Positions 54,979 through 63,423 of a DNA stretch of 64,000 nt are shown here, piece by piece. Positions within the stretch are counted from its first letter, which is position 1; the number at the start of each line of letters is the position of its first letter. The notes below the pieces were generated by a model, which saw only the letters and a program-made list of their open reading frames with translations, had not been told where the DNA came from and searched no databases. The position numbers and the translations under genes were made by a program. Origin of the DNA: Candidatus Helarchaeota archaeon (lineage in GTDB: Archaea; Asgardarchaeota; Lokiarchaeia; Helarchaeales; RDOG01); assembly GCA_019058315.1 (NCBI GenBank), contig JAHPZH010000002.1, positions 310,001 through 374,000 of the forward strand, read 5' to 3'.

Positions 54979-55476
54979 TTATTTTTTTTCTTCCATGAAT
55001 GCTATACAAGTATTTTTTAAATTTGGCATCATTCTTATCAGCTTTTTTGTAGTTACGTCTTTCATTTTCTTTATTTGTGGAACAGCGTTGTATAATGGAC
55101 CAACAGTAAGCCCTAAAATAGCCGCTTCACAACATTCGACTGCTAAACTTGCTAAATAATCACAACCTTTAGTCTTTCCAAGGACACTATAGGCAATTTT
55201 AATGATTCCAGGTCCAATTCGTAATCCCACTAATTTTTCAAGTTTAGAAAGAGCCCCTTGACATCCCTCGAAATAAGTTCTCTTTATATTGCCTTTTATA
55301 GATAAAATTTCCATTTGCGGAACTTTAACCTCTAATTCCAATTCTCCATCAAAAAAATAATCTTCAAGAGTAGCACGAATTTTAAGATTCTTTCCATCTT
55401 GTTCAATGACATCGACATATTTATGCTTGCTATAGAATAAAACCAACTTTAAATCTCCAGCTCTTACTATAAACAT
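54979..55476 (-). CDS. DUF2889-family protein, copy 1
   Basis: Protein of 165 residues, parallel to the next gene: KYVDVIEQDGKNLKIRATLEDYFFDGELELEVKVPQMEILSIKGNIKRTYFEGCQGALSKLEKLVGLRIGPGI, then GKTKGCDYLASLAVECCEAAILGL. Cysteines at EGCQ, KGCDY and VECC are conserved between the pair. Tandem duplication is evident. It starts the DUF2889-DUF2889-PHP-DUF169 unit, 140 bp downstream of the CCG-domain Fe-S gene. Confidence 0.82.
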   Translation of the reverse strand: MFIVRAGDLKLVLFYSKHKYVDVIEQDGKNLKIRATLEDYFFDGELELEVKVPQMEILSIKGNIKRTYFEGCQGALSKLEKLVGLRIGPGIIKIAYSVLGKTKGCDYLASLAVECCEAAILGLTVGPLYNAVPQIKKMKDVTTKKLIRMMPNLKNTCIAFMEEKK

Positions 55477-55616
55477 AAAATTATTTCAAAATATAAATTA
55501 GACTTGTGAAATAATTTCAATTTGCAACTATTTAGTTATTCAAAAAATATCTGAAAAATAGGAATTGTAAGTGTGTTCTTAAGCTTAAAATTCAAAAATA
55601 AGAAAAAAAAAGAAAA

Positions 55617-56828
55617 TTATATTATAAGTTCATTAACTAATTCTACAATGTCCTTAAATACTAATTTTGATCCGCTTTCTTTAATTGCATCCATTAGATT
55701 ACGTTGACAGAATGGACATGATGAAACTAAAATTTCCGCACCAGTGTCTTCAGCTTCTTTTATTCGGTCGATTGCAGTTTCTAAAGCCATATCTTTAAAT
55801 GCAGCCTTCACACCACCACCAGCACCGCAGCACCAAGCATTTTCCTGATTTCTTACCATTTCAACAAGCTTCAGTCCAGGAATGGCTTTTAAAATCCTTC
55901 TAGGCTGTTTATAAAGACCTCTACGCCTCGGCCTTGAATCGGACATTATACCTCTACCGATATGACAAGGGTCGTGGTAAGTAACCGTCTTATTTAATTC
56001 CTTAAGTTTTATCTTTCCATCTTTAATCAGTCTGTCTAGAAACTGTGTTATATGTATCAATTCAATATCTAATTTCTCTCCCAATAACTCAGGATAGTCA
56101 ACTAAAATAGTTCGATAACAACCTGCACAAGAAAAAATAAGCTTTTTTATACCTGCTTTTTTTATAGCTTCCATATTCTTTTTTGCTAATTCCATTGCTT
56201 GCTTTTGCATACCAGTTCGTAATAACGGACTTCCACAACAAATTTCTTCAGAACCAAGGATACGAAAGGGAGTATTTGTTTTATTTAAAATTTCTACAGT
56301 ATCTTTTGCAAGCTCTTTTTCTCTATAAGCCGATGTACATCCCACAAAATATGCAAGTTCTGCATTTGGGTCAATTTTTACATCTTTTGATAGCCAATCA
56401 AATCGTTGTCCATGTGGGTCTCCATAAGGGTTATTATTTTCAGCAGTACTCTTTGCAAAACCTAGATGTTGGGGCATAGGTCCCCATTCCATTTCTGCTA
56501 GCTTAGTCCTTAATGCTTCAATTATAGCAACATTATCCATACCTTTGAATTCTTTACAAGTAAGTGCACATGCACCGCAAGTGGTGCAAGCCCAAACAAG
56601 CTCTTTTAATGCTTCTGATGGTTCTTTTATTTCACCCTCGATGATAGCTCTCGCAATTTCCATACGTCCAACTGCATAATATGAGATAAAACCAAATTTT
56701 TTACCGCTTGGGCAACATTCTAGCCATTCATCTAGTGTCCAGTAATTAAATTGGTTACAGCCCATACAATGACCGCATGTTATAACATCATCTCTATATT
56801 CATCTAATTTTTTAACTTTTATTGTCAT
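55617..56828 (-). CDS. Fe-S oxidoreductase with CCG domains (GlpC/LldE/HdrD-like)
   Basis: Protein of 403 residues. Two Fe-S cysteine groups lie at the N-terminus (CGHCMGCNQ...C, CTTCGACALTCKE). Two CCG domains follow: YFVGCTSAYREKEL...EICCGSPLLRTG and FSCAGCYRT, then TYHDPCHIGR...WCCGAGGGVKAAF and SSCPFCQRNL. CCG cysteines can bind noncubane 4Fe-4S clusters, as in heterodisulfide reductase. Separated by 1 nt from the FAD oxidase, it should accept electrons from it. Confidence 0.92.
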   Translation of the reverse strand: MTIKVKKLDEYRDDVITCGHCMGCNQFNYWTLDEWLECCPSGKKFGFISYYAVGRMEIARAIIEGEIKEPSEALKELVWACTTCGACALTCKEFKGMDNVAIIEALRTKLAEMEWGPMPQHLGFAKSTAENNNPYGDPHGQRFDWLSKDVKIDPNAELAYFVGCTSAYREKELAKDTVEILNKTNTPFRILGSEEICCGSPLLRTGMQKQAMELAKKNMEAIKKAGIKKLIFSCAGCYRTILVDYPELLGEKLDIELIHITQFLDRLIKDGKIKLKELNKTVTYHDPCHIGRGIMSDSRPRRRGLYKQPRRILKAIPGLKLVEMVRNQENAWCCGAGGGVKAAFKDMALETAIDRIKEAEDTGAEILVSSCPFCQRNLMDAIKESGSKLVFKDIVELVNELII

Positions 56829-56829
56829 T

Positions 56830-58290
56830 TTACCAAGTCAACTCCTTTTCCTCTGGAAATACTTTTCCTGGGTTCATTATTTCATTTGGATCAATTAACT
56901 TCATGATCTTGTGCCAAATTTCACCGTAAGTTCCTAATTCGTTGATTATCAATTTCATAGGATTTAAGAACGGTCTGAACCAGCCATAGATATGATATTC
57001 CTTAGTAATTAATTTTTTCAAAACGGCGTAATGGAAATTCTTGACCATTTCAACAGATTTCGGGTCTGCGCTAGTATAAGGGACTTCTGCCTCATAGTAG
57101 CAAGCTTGACCCCAAAAACCCGCAATAGGGGCATTTAATAAATCGACATTTTTTGCTTCGTATCCTGCTTTCACTCCAAGTTCTTTCATCATAGGTACAT
57201 ATTTGGGATATTGATATAAAGGACCTAAGAAAGCTAAAGCATGATAAGAACCCTCTCTTAAGAACCCAAAGATGTTACGAGGATATTTAAATTCCCTTGC
57301 TTGTTCTTCTGGAAGGGGAATGGCATTTGCCTTGTTTAAAGGCGATGATGTTTTATTTATAATCTCAAGTGCTAATTCTTTTTTGGCATCAACGATTTTT
57401 TGATGCCCTTCAATTACAATTGGAATTGTCCATTCTGGAAATGATCCACGCATCGACTCTAGGTCTTTTCTTGATCTTGCAAACAATTTAATTATGGTAT
57501 ATTGTGGTAAAATCCACAAAAGTGCTGGTATTTTATTCCACATGAGTTGTGGGACGGGTTTGATAGCTTCTTCGATTGAATTAAAACCAATACCTATAAA
57601 GGCTTCTGCTTCAGGGAGTGGGTAGAGTTTAACAGTCATTTCAGTGCATATTGCCATACTACCAGGCATACTTTGAAAGAGTCCTACAAAATCTGGGCTA
57701 CATGTGAATCTAAAGTGAGGTGGTGCATTAGGAAAAGCTACGGCACCTGTCTTCAAAATTCTGCCATCTGGAAGGACGAACTCAGCAGAACAGACGTGAT
57801 CAATACCATCTCCAGCATTTGTATGATAGACACCTCTTAATAAGTAGTTTGCAAGCAATGAGCCTGTTGCAGGAGCACCGGGAATACATGGACGCATACC
57901 ATATTTCCGAACTGCGATAGCCACTTGTCCATGAGTCACTCCTGGCTGAATGGTGGCTGTCATCATATCATGATTTATTTCAAGAATCTTGTTCATTCTT
58001 CTCATATCAAGCAAAATACTTCCATCTTTAGCTGGTGTACATAATCCTCTTACGTTTACACCGCGACTTAAAGGAACTACAGGAATCTTATTTTGATTAG
58101 CGAATTTTACTATTTCTTGAATTTCTTCTGTTGAAATTGGACGTACTATGACCGCAGGACGCTTTGGTACTACAAAAGGCCAATGCTGATCTCTGCTATA
58201 AGGTATTAACACTGCTTCTTCGTCTGAAACATGTTGATCTCCGACAATTTTTACTAAATTATCAACTAAACTTGCCAAATTTATACACAA
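56830..58290 (-). CDS. FAD-binding oxidase/dehydrogenase (GlcD/alkyl-DHAP synthase family)
   Basis: Protein of 486 residues of the VAO/PCMH flavin family. The FAD-binding half reads AVIVRPISTEEIQEIVKFANQNKIPVVPLSRG, MRRMNKILEINHDMMTATIQPGVTHGQ and GAPATGSLLANYLLRG, followed by HVCSAEFVLPDGRILKTG. The C-terminal domain is of the glycolate/D-lactate dehydrogenase type, ending PNEIMNPGKVFP. Its substrate is an unknown 2-hydroxy acid. It couples with the next Fe-S gene and diverges from the PadR regulator. Confidence 0.92.
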   Translation of the reverse strand: MCINLASLVDNLVKIVGDQHVSDEEAVLIPYSRDQHWPFVVPKRPAVIVRPISTEEIQEIVKFANQNKIPVVPLSRGVNVRGLCTPAKDGSILLDMRRMNKILEINHDMMTATIQPGVTHGQVAIAVRKYGMRPCIPGAPATGSLLANYLLRGVYHTNAGDGIDHVCSAEFVLPDGRILKTGAVAFPNAPPHFRFTCSPDFVGLFQSMPGSMAICTEMTVKLYPLPEAEAFIGIGFNSIEEAIKPVPQLMWNKIPALLWILPQYTIIKLFARSRKDLESMRGSFPEWTIPIVIEGHQKIVDAKKELALEIINKTSSPLNKANAIPLPEEQAREFKYPRNIFGFLREGSYHALAFLGPLYQYPKYVPMMKELGVKAGYEAKNVDLLNAPIAGFWGQACYYEAEVPYTSADPKSVEMVKNFHYAVLKKLITKEYHIYGWFRPFLNPMKLIINELGTYGEIWHKIMKLIDPNEIMNPGKVFPEEKELTW

Positions 58291-58383
58291 TCCATTTTTT
58301 TATTGTATTTTTCTTTTATTTCTGAAAAAAACAGATTTTGATTATTGTTAAGTTATCCTTAGAAAATATAGATAAAAATTAAA

Positions 58384-58400
58384 ATGTCGAAATTCGATAT
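58384..58400. promoter_or_regulatory. Palindrome in front of the PadR-like gene (probable operator)
   Basis: ATGTCGAAATTCGATAT is a 17-bp dyad around a central A, with core TCGAA-A-TTCGA perfect and outer bases 7 of 8 matching. It lies 31 bp before the PadR-like ATG and within the 130-bp divergent region to the FAD oxidase. PadR dimers bind ATGT/ACAT-like palindromes and often regulate their own gene and the neighbour. Control of both units is inferred. Confidence 0.5.
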
Positions 58401-58431
58401 TAATAATATAAGATACTAATGAGTGTTAATT

Positions 58432-59256
58432 ATGTTTAAAAAAAAGCACAAAAGAGCACCAGTCAATAATTTTCAACTACAAATCCTAAGATTATTAAGA
58501 TATAGACCCATGTATGGGTATGAAATTTTAAATATATTCGAACAAAAAGGGTGGAGACCAAGTACAGGGACGTTATACCCTGCCTTAAAACAATTGGAAA
58601 AAAAAGAATTTATAGAATCATATAAAACTGAAGATCAAATACGTGGAGCCAACCCACGCACTAATTATAAATTAACAAAAAAAGGATTCGATTATGTCCA
58701 GACTACTTTTAATATTGATATAAGGCATCCTGAGCTCTATATTGAACCATTTATAGAATTACAGAATATGTATCTCAATGAAATATTTCGAGCCAAAGCT
58801 CTAGTGCTTGATTTTTTAAATTTCATTAATCCAGAAAATGTATTTAAAACCATGGCGGCTGGAAAAGTTCCTTCAAATATTGAATTTAAGAAAGTATACG
58901 ATTTTAACCTTGAGAATCCAAAATCTAAACTTTATGATTATATCGTATTATTTCTACCATTTTCATTTACTTTTCAAGATTTTTATAGTAATCCTGCTCG
59001 AAACCACCTAAAAGTTTTAAAAGATGTTAAATTAGCATTGAAACCAGATGGAGGCATTTTAATTATAGATATTGAATGGACTAAACATGCTCTTGTAGAT
59101 GTTTTAAGTTTTATGGCTACGGGTGAAGTAATGGAAATGGCTTACACAGAAGAACAAATAAAAACACTTTTAACAAATTCTGGATATGTTAACATTAATA
59201 TATTGAAGAAACAACGAGGAATAATAATAATATTGGCTGATAATAAATCTAATTAA
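58432..59256 (+). CDS. PadR-family regulator fused to a methyltransferase-like domain
   Basis: About 274 residues from ATG 58432; an upstream GTG at 58423 is in frame. Residues ~10-90 are a PadR winged helix: LQILRLLRYRPMYGYEILNIFEQKGWRPSTGTLYPALKQLEKKEFI. The rest resembles the second half of a class I methyltransferase (YDYIVLFLPFSFTF...LKVLKDVKLALKPDGGILIIDIEW...LTNSGYVNINILK). The glycine-rich SAM motif I is missing, so it may bind a ligand rather than catalyse. It diverges from the FAD oxidase cluster. Confidence 0.8.
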   Translation: MFKKKHKRAPVNNFQLQILRLLRYRPMYGYEILNIFEQKGWRPSTGTLYPALKQLEKKEFIESYKTEDQIRGANPRTNYKLTKKGFDYVQTTFNIDIRHPELYIEPFIELQNMYLNEIFRAKALVLDFLNFINPENVFKTMAAGKVPSNIEFKKVYDFNLENPKSKLYDYIVLFLPFSFTFQDFYSNPARNHLKVLKDVKLALKPDGGILIIDIEWTKHALVDVLSFMATGEVMEMAYTEEQIKTLLTNSGYVNINILKKQRGIIIILADNKSN

Positions 59257-59294
59257 AAGATATTTTGAATTTCATTTACCGAGAAGATTGAAAT

Positions 59295-60677
59295 ATGTTT
59301 CAAAAAAAACAAACCATATTAAAAAAGATTCTAAAAAAAATTGGAAAGTTTTTTAAGTGGTTTGGTGTTTTTCTCATTCTTCTTTTTTCCATGTTATTGG
59401 GTATGATAATTTATTGGGTCATAAGACCAAATACTTCTGAAGTAAATTATACTCTCAGCACGGAATATTGGGTAGCAATGGGGTTGAAAATAGAAGGCCA
59501 TTCACATAACTCCAATACTGATATGATATATTGGAATGGTTCATTTTACCTAGTTCACCAAAATTCTCCTTATCATCTTACAAGTAAGCAAAGTAAATTG
59601 ATAATTTGGCGTTCTTCTGATGCGATAAGCTGGGATTTAGTTAAAATCATTTATTATCAAGAAGATATTAGAGATCCAAAGTTCGCTGTTATCGGTTCAA
59701 GACTCTATATGTATGCTCTCGTTAATTTCGGAGAGTTTATCGCGTCACCTGAAACCACTGTTTATACATATACTGAAGATGGGCAATCGTGGAAAGATTT
59801 CAAATTTATTGAGCCATACGGATGGTTATTCTGGAGGCCTAAAACCAGAGATAATAACACCTGGTACGTCCCAGCTTATTGGCGGGGACATGGAGCTTCA
59901 ATTTTATTGAATTCTACCGATGGTATGCATTGGGACTTTGTCTCACCAATATATTATGGTGAAAGAAATGATGAGACTGATATAGAATTTTTTCCAGATG
60001 GTAGAATGCTCTCAACTGGACGTTTAGAAGGTGAATCAGAATTTTTGTTTGGAGACAATAGAGGATCAACTGTCATTGCCGTTTCAAAACATCCTTATAA
60101 AAGTTGGACTTACATAAAATCCCAACTTACACGTTTAGATGGTCCTTGCCTCTTCGAATATGCAGGTAAAATTTTTGCGGTTGGGAGATATGAGACTCAA
60201 AATGATCCAGTATTTCATCAACAAGGAAGCTTTTTTAATCGAAAAAGAACGTCGTTATTCCTTGTTTCAGAAATTGGACTCGTTCACTTAGCAGATTTAC
60301 CTAGTGCAGGTGATACTTCATATGCAGGAGTTGTTATAAGGGGTGATCAAGCCTATATTTCCTATTATAGTAGCCCTATAAACCAAGATTGGCCATGGAT
60401 TCTAGGAGTAATCAGTGAAAGCGCAATTCGAATGGCAAAGATTGATCTCGATCGTTTAACATCTCTTGCGGAAATGAAACTATTGCAAGGAGTCAATAAT
60501 GATAAGAATATCGAACTTCCTTGGCAAGAATACATTGTCTTTTCCTTTATTATAATCATACAAAATTCAATTATCTATCTTCTAAAGAGATACAATCCTC
60601 TCTCTAAAAGAAAAAAGAAAATTAAACAAAAAATTACTCATATTCAAGTAATATTACTAATGGAATATATTAAATAA
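59295..60677 (+). CDS. Membrane-anchored sialidase-like beta-propeller protein
   Basis: Protein of 460 residues. An N-terminal basic stretch and membrane helix (WFGVFLILLFSMLLGMIIYWVI, about 25-46) are followed by an extracellular domain with repeated S-x-D-x-x-x-W blade ends: SSDAISWDLVKI, TEDGQSWKDFKF, STDGMHWDFVSP, SKHPYKSWTYIK. These are Asp-box-like repeats as in sialidase/exo-propellers. A late hydrophobic helix (IVFSFIIIIQNSIIYLL) precedes a lysine-rich tail. Catalytic residues of sialidase are not evident. Confidence 0.75.
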   Translation: MFQKKQTILKKILKKIGKFFKWFGVFLILLFSMLLGMIIYWVIRPNTSEVNYTLSTEYWVAMGLKIEGHSHNSNTDMIYWNGSFYLVHQNSPYHLTSKQSKLIIWRSSDAISWDLVKIIYYQEDIRDPKFAVIGSRLYMYALVNFGEFIASPETTVYTYTEDGQSWKDFKFIEPYGWLFWRPKTRDNNTWYVPAYWRGHGASILLNSTDGMHWDFVSPIYYGERNDETDIEFFPDGRMLSTGRLEGESEFLFGDNRGSTVIAVSKHPYKSWTYIKSQLTRLDGPCLFEYAGKIFAVGRYETQNDPVFHQQGSFFNRKRTSLFLVSEIGLVHLADLPSAGDTSYAGVVIRGDQAYISYYSSPINQDWPWILGVISESAIRMAKIDLDRLTSLAEMKLLQGVNNDKNIELPWQEYIVFSFIIIIQNSIIYLLKRYNPLSKRKKKIKQKITHIQVILLMEYIK

Positions 60678-60916
60678 AAGAAGTCGAGACTGATTATTCA
60701 AGCGAAAAAGTCACCAACTTATTTTGAGTTAAATCTAAAGAACCTCTTTTCTCAACATACCCAATTCCAGTTTTAAATAGGACTATTTTGCGTATAATTA
60801 ACATTCGAATCAATCTTCTTCTTAAAAAATTTATAAAATAAATCATTTTTCTATTGTTTTTCAGATGAATAAAATATATAATATACCAATAATAATAATA
60901 ATCTAGGGCGAAAATT

Positions 60917-61714
60917 ATGCAAATCAATTTCGAATATGGGGTTTTTTTCACGCTGAATAAAATAACTGGCTTTTCAATTTTTACAGATCCGTTGAATCTT
61001 TTCCAATTGCTAATATTATTGTCTGCAATGATATTTGGGATTTATGTTCTACATATTATATGGAAAGAATATAAAAGAACGAATAGTACCAATTCATTAA
61101 TCTTCTACGTTGCCGGAGTAATTATGTTAATTTCCGGTATTAGCATAACAACTGCAAAATTATGTTATGCAACGTTCGGGTGGCCTGAAATTGGAAGAAT
61201 ATTTGTTGGAATAAGCTGGGGCATAGCTATTTCAGGAATGATCTTTTATAATATATTTGCTTTACGTTCCACATTTCCAAAAAGGGTTAATGTATTAACT
61301 TCAATTATTATAGCAATATCATTTCTTTGTATATTAGTTCTGAATTATGCTATTTATATAGAACCGCCATTAGTATACACTGATCCAATTGATTTTGAAG
61401 ATCGATTCAGCTTAATAGTTTTATTGGTAATTTATTGCACTTTTATACCTGTTTCATTACTTCCTCCTTTGGTTTTTTCCTATTATTCAATAAAAATAAG
61501 AAATGAAGATAGAGCAAAAAGTAATTTGGCAATTTTCTTTGTAATAGGACTTCTTTGTATAGCTCTGGGTGTAATAAATGAGATAGGGCTTATTTATATC
61601 TTTATATTAGAAGTTATTTTCCGGTTCTTTATCTTGGCATATCCTATAGTGTTTTATTTTATCTTTGCTATGCCTGATTGGTTCAGAGAAAAACTTGGAT
61701 TAAAAAAAGAGTAA
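60917..61714 (+). CDS. Seven-helix membrane protein, related to the membrane half of the 7TM-longin protein
   Basis: Protein of 265 residues with about seven hydrophobic helices (LLILLSAMIFGIYVLHII, SLIFYVAGVIMLISGISIT, IFVGISWGIAISGMIFYNIF, VLTSIIIAISFLCILVL, LIVLLVIYCTFIPVSLL, LAIFFVIGLLCIALGVI, VIFRFFILAYPIVFYFIFA). It ends MPDWFREKLGLKKE. The closing helix plus PDWF parallels FFFTIRYPDYLESL before the longin domain at 10202. A receptor- or sensor-type 7TM is possible. There is no soluble domain. Confidence 0.7.
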   Translation: MQINFEYGVFFTLNKITGFSIFTDPLNLFQLLILLSAMIFGIYVLHIIWKEYKRTNSTNSLIFYVAGVIMLISGISITTAKLCYATFGWPEIGRIFVGISWGIAISGMIFYNIFALRSTFPKRVNVLTSIIIAISFLCILVLNYAIYIEPPLVYTDPIDFEDRFSLIVLLVIYCTFIPVSLLPPLVFSYYSIKIRNEDRAKSNLAIFFVIGLLCIALGVINEIGLIYIFILEVIFRFFILAYPIVFYFIFAMPDWFREKLGLKKE

Positions 61715-61892
61715 CCCTACTAAGCAGCAGAATATATCAAATTTTCTAAATTATTTTCTTATACATGACTTAGATATTCTTGATTCATTATTAGTTTTGC
61801 TAATGTCTATCATCGAATTTTCTGATATCTTTTTATTCGCTTTTTTTTTTGTTTATTAAAAAAAGGTTTAAAAATTAAAAGATGTGAACTAA

Positions 61893-63185
61893 ATGACAGA
61901 AAAGGTAGATCATTATCCTATGTGGAAAAATTTAGGTCTTGATCTTGAAAAACATGATCAATTATTAGCAATATTGCCTGATATTTACAAAAAAATTTAT
62001 ATCGAGACTCAAAAAAATCGTCCCGACATGAGTTTCTGGGACTTTGTTGTCGGAGATATACATGGAATTAGAATCAAAGAATTAAAAGAAGCAAAAGAAA
62101 AAGGTCAAAAAATTCTAGGTACATTTTGCCTTTATGTTCCAGATGAATTAATATTTGCAGTTAATGCAATTTCGGTAGGGCTTTGTGGGGGAACGAATTT
62201 CTCTAATTATGCTGCAGAAGGAATAGTTCCACCAAACCTTTGTCCATTAATAAAATCTGCCTTAGGTTTTGCTCTAGGAAATATTTGTCCCTATTTCAAT
62301 TCTCTAAACTTATTGGTTGGAGAAACAACATGTGATGGAAAGAAAAAAGCTTGGGAAGTTATGGAAAAATATTTCCCTTGTGAGTTATATGTTGTGGAAA
62401 TTCCCCAATGCAAAGACCGACCACAAGCAAGAGAGCATTGGATTGCAGAACTAAAAGCATTAGTTAAAAAGTTGGAAAATCTGACTAGTAATAAACTTAC
62501 GTTTGAGAATCTAAAAGCGGCAATGGAAAAAATAGAAAATAAAAGAAATCAAATTAGAAGAGTTTATCAAGCAAGAAAAGCCGATCCTCCTCCTATATCT
62601 GGAAAAGACGCCCTTTTAGTATCACAAGTTGCGTTCTATGATGATCCCGATAGAGAAATTCAAATGGTTGGGAAGCTTGCAGATGAATTGGAAAAGAGAA
62701 TAAGAGATGGGGTTGGTGTAGTTAAAAAAAGTACTAAAAGAATTTTGATTTCTGGAACTCCTATGGCGATACCAAACTGGAAATTACATCAAATAATAGA
62801 AACTAGTGGGGCTATTGTGGTTTGCGAAGAAACTTGCACTGGAACAAGATATTTTGACGCTAAACTGGAAATTACTGGAAAAACGTTAGAAGGATTGATC
62901 GGAAATTTGGCTGAGAGGTATTTAAATATTAATTGTGCTTGTTTCACTCCTAATGAAGCAAGAACTGAGGATATAAAAAGACTTGTAAAAGAATACAAAG
63001 CCGATGGTGTAGTTCTATATTCATTATCATTCTGTCAGCCTTATATAATCGAATCAATCGCCATTGAAAAAAAATTAAAAGAAATAGGAATCCCAACAAT
63101 CTCAATTGAAACCGATTACTCAAGCGAAGATGAGGGACAATTAAAGACCCGAATAGAAGCATTCCTAGAAATGATTAAAAAATAA
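61893..63185 (+). CDS. Double-cubane / 2-hydroxyacyl-CoA dehydratase D-family protein
   Basis: Protein of 430 residues of the HgdB/BcrB-C/YjiM superfamily: GTFCLYVPDELIFAVNAISVGLCGGTNF, NLCPLIKSALGFALGNICPYFNSLNLLVGETTCDGKKKAWEVM, SGTPMAIPNWKLHQIIETSGAIVVCEETCTGTRYF, and VLYSLSFCQPYIIESIAIEKKLKEIGIPTISIETDYS. The number of cysteines in GNICPYF and NLCP suits the double-cubane [Fe8S9] reductase group rather than a simple dehydratase. The ATP-dependent activator (HgdC/YjiL type) expected for this family is not in the window. Confidence 0.88.
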   Translation: MTEKVDHYPMWKNLGLDLEKHDQLLAILPDIYKKIYIETQKNRPDMSFWDFVVGDIHGIRIKELKEAKEKGQKILGTFCLYVPDELIFAVNAISVGLCGGTNFSNYAAEGIVPPNLCPLIKSALGFALGNICPYFNSLNLLVGETTCDGKKKAWEVMEKYFPCELYVVEIPQCKDRPQAREHWIAELKALVKKLENLTSNKLTFENLKAAMEKIENKRNQIRRVYQARKADPPPISGKDALLVSQVAFYDDPDREIQMVGKLADELEKRIRDGVGVVKKSTKRILISGTPMAIPNWKLHQIIETSGAIVVCEETCTGTRYFDAKLEITGKTLEGLIGNLAERYLNINCACFTPNEARTEDIKRLVKEYKADGVVLYSLSFCQPYIIESIAIEKKLKEIGIPTISIETDYSSEDEGQLKTRIEAFLEMIKK

Positions 63186-63423
63186 AATTATTATTTTTTT
63201 TCTAATTTTTCTAATATTTCTTGTTCAGTAAAAACAAATTTATCTGGAATCTTATTTTTCTGTTTCCTATTTTTTAGATTATTGTGTTTTATATCTTAAT
63301 TTGACATAAATTTTTAAAAATTTAGAAATAATTCAAGAATTGTTAATAATTTGAGTTATATCTAAAATTTACTAATATTTTAAAATTCTAAATTATTCAA
63401 AATCAATATTTAAGGTGTTTTTA

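Noticed and set aside
60694..60951. 85-residue minus-strand frame, Lys/Ile/Tyr-rich
   Set aside because: It overlaps the start of the 7TM gene, has no ribosome binding site, and its composition is that of translated AT-rich DNA.
63186..63300. Minus-strand stretch reading IPDKFVFTEQEILEKLEKK before a stop
   Set aside because: It looks protein-like but has no start codon and is under 35 codons. Possibly a relic; too little to call.
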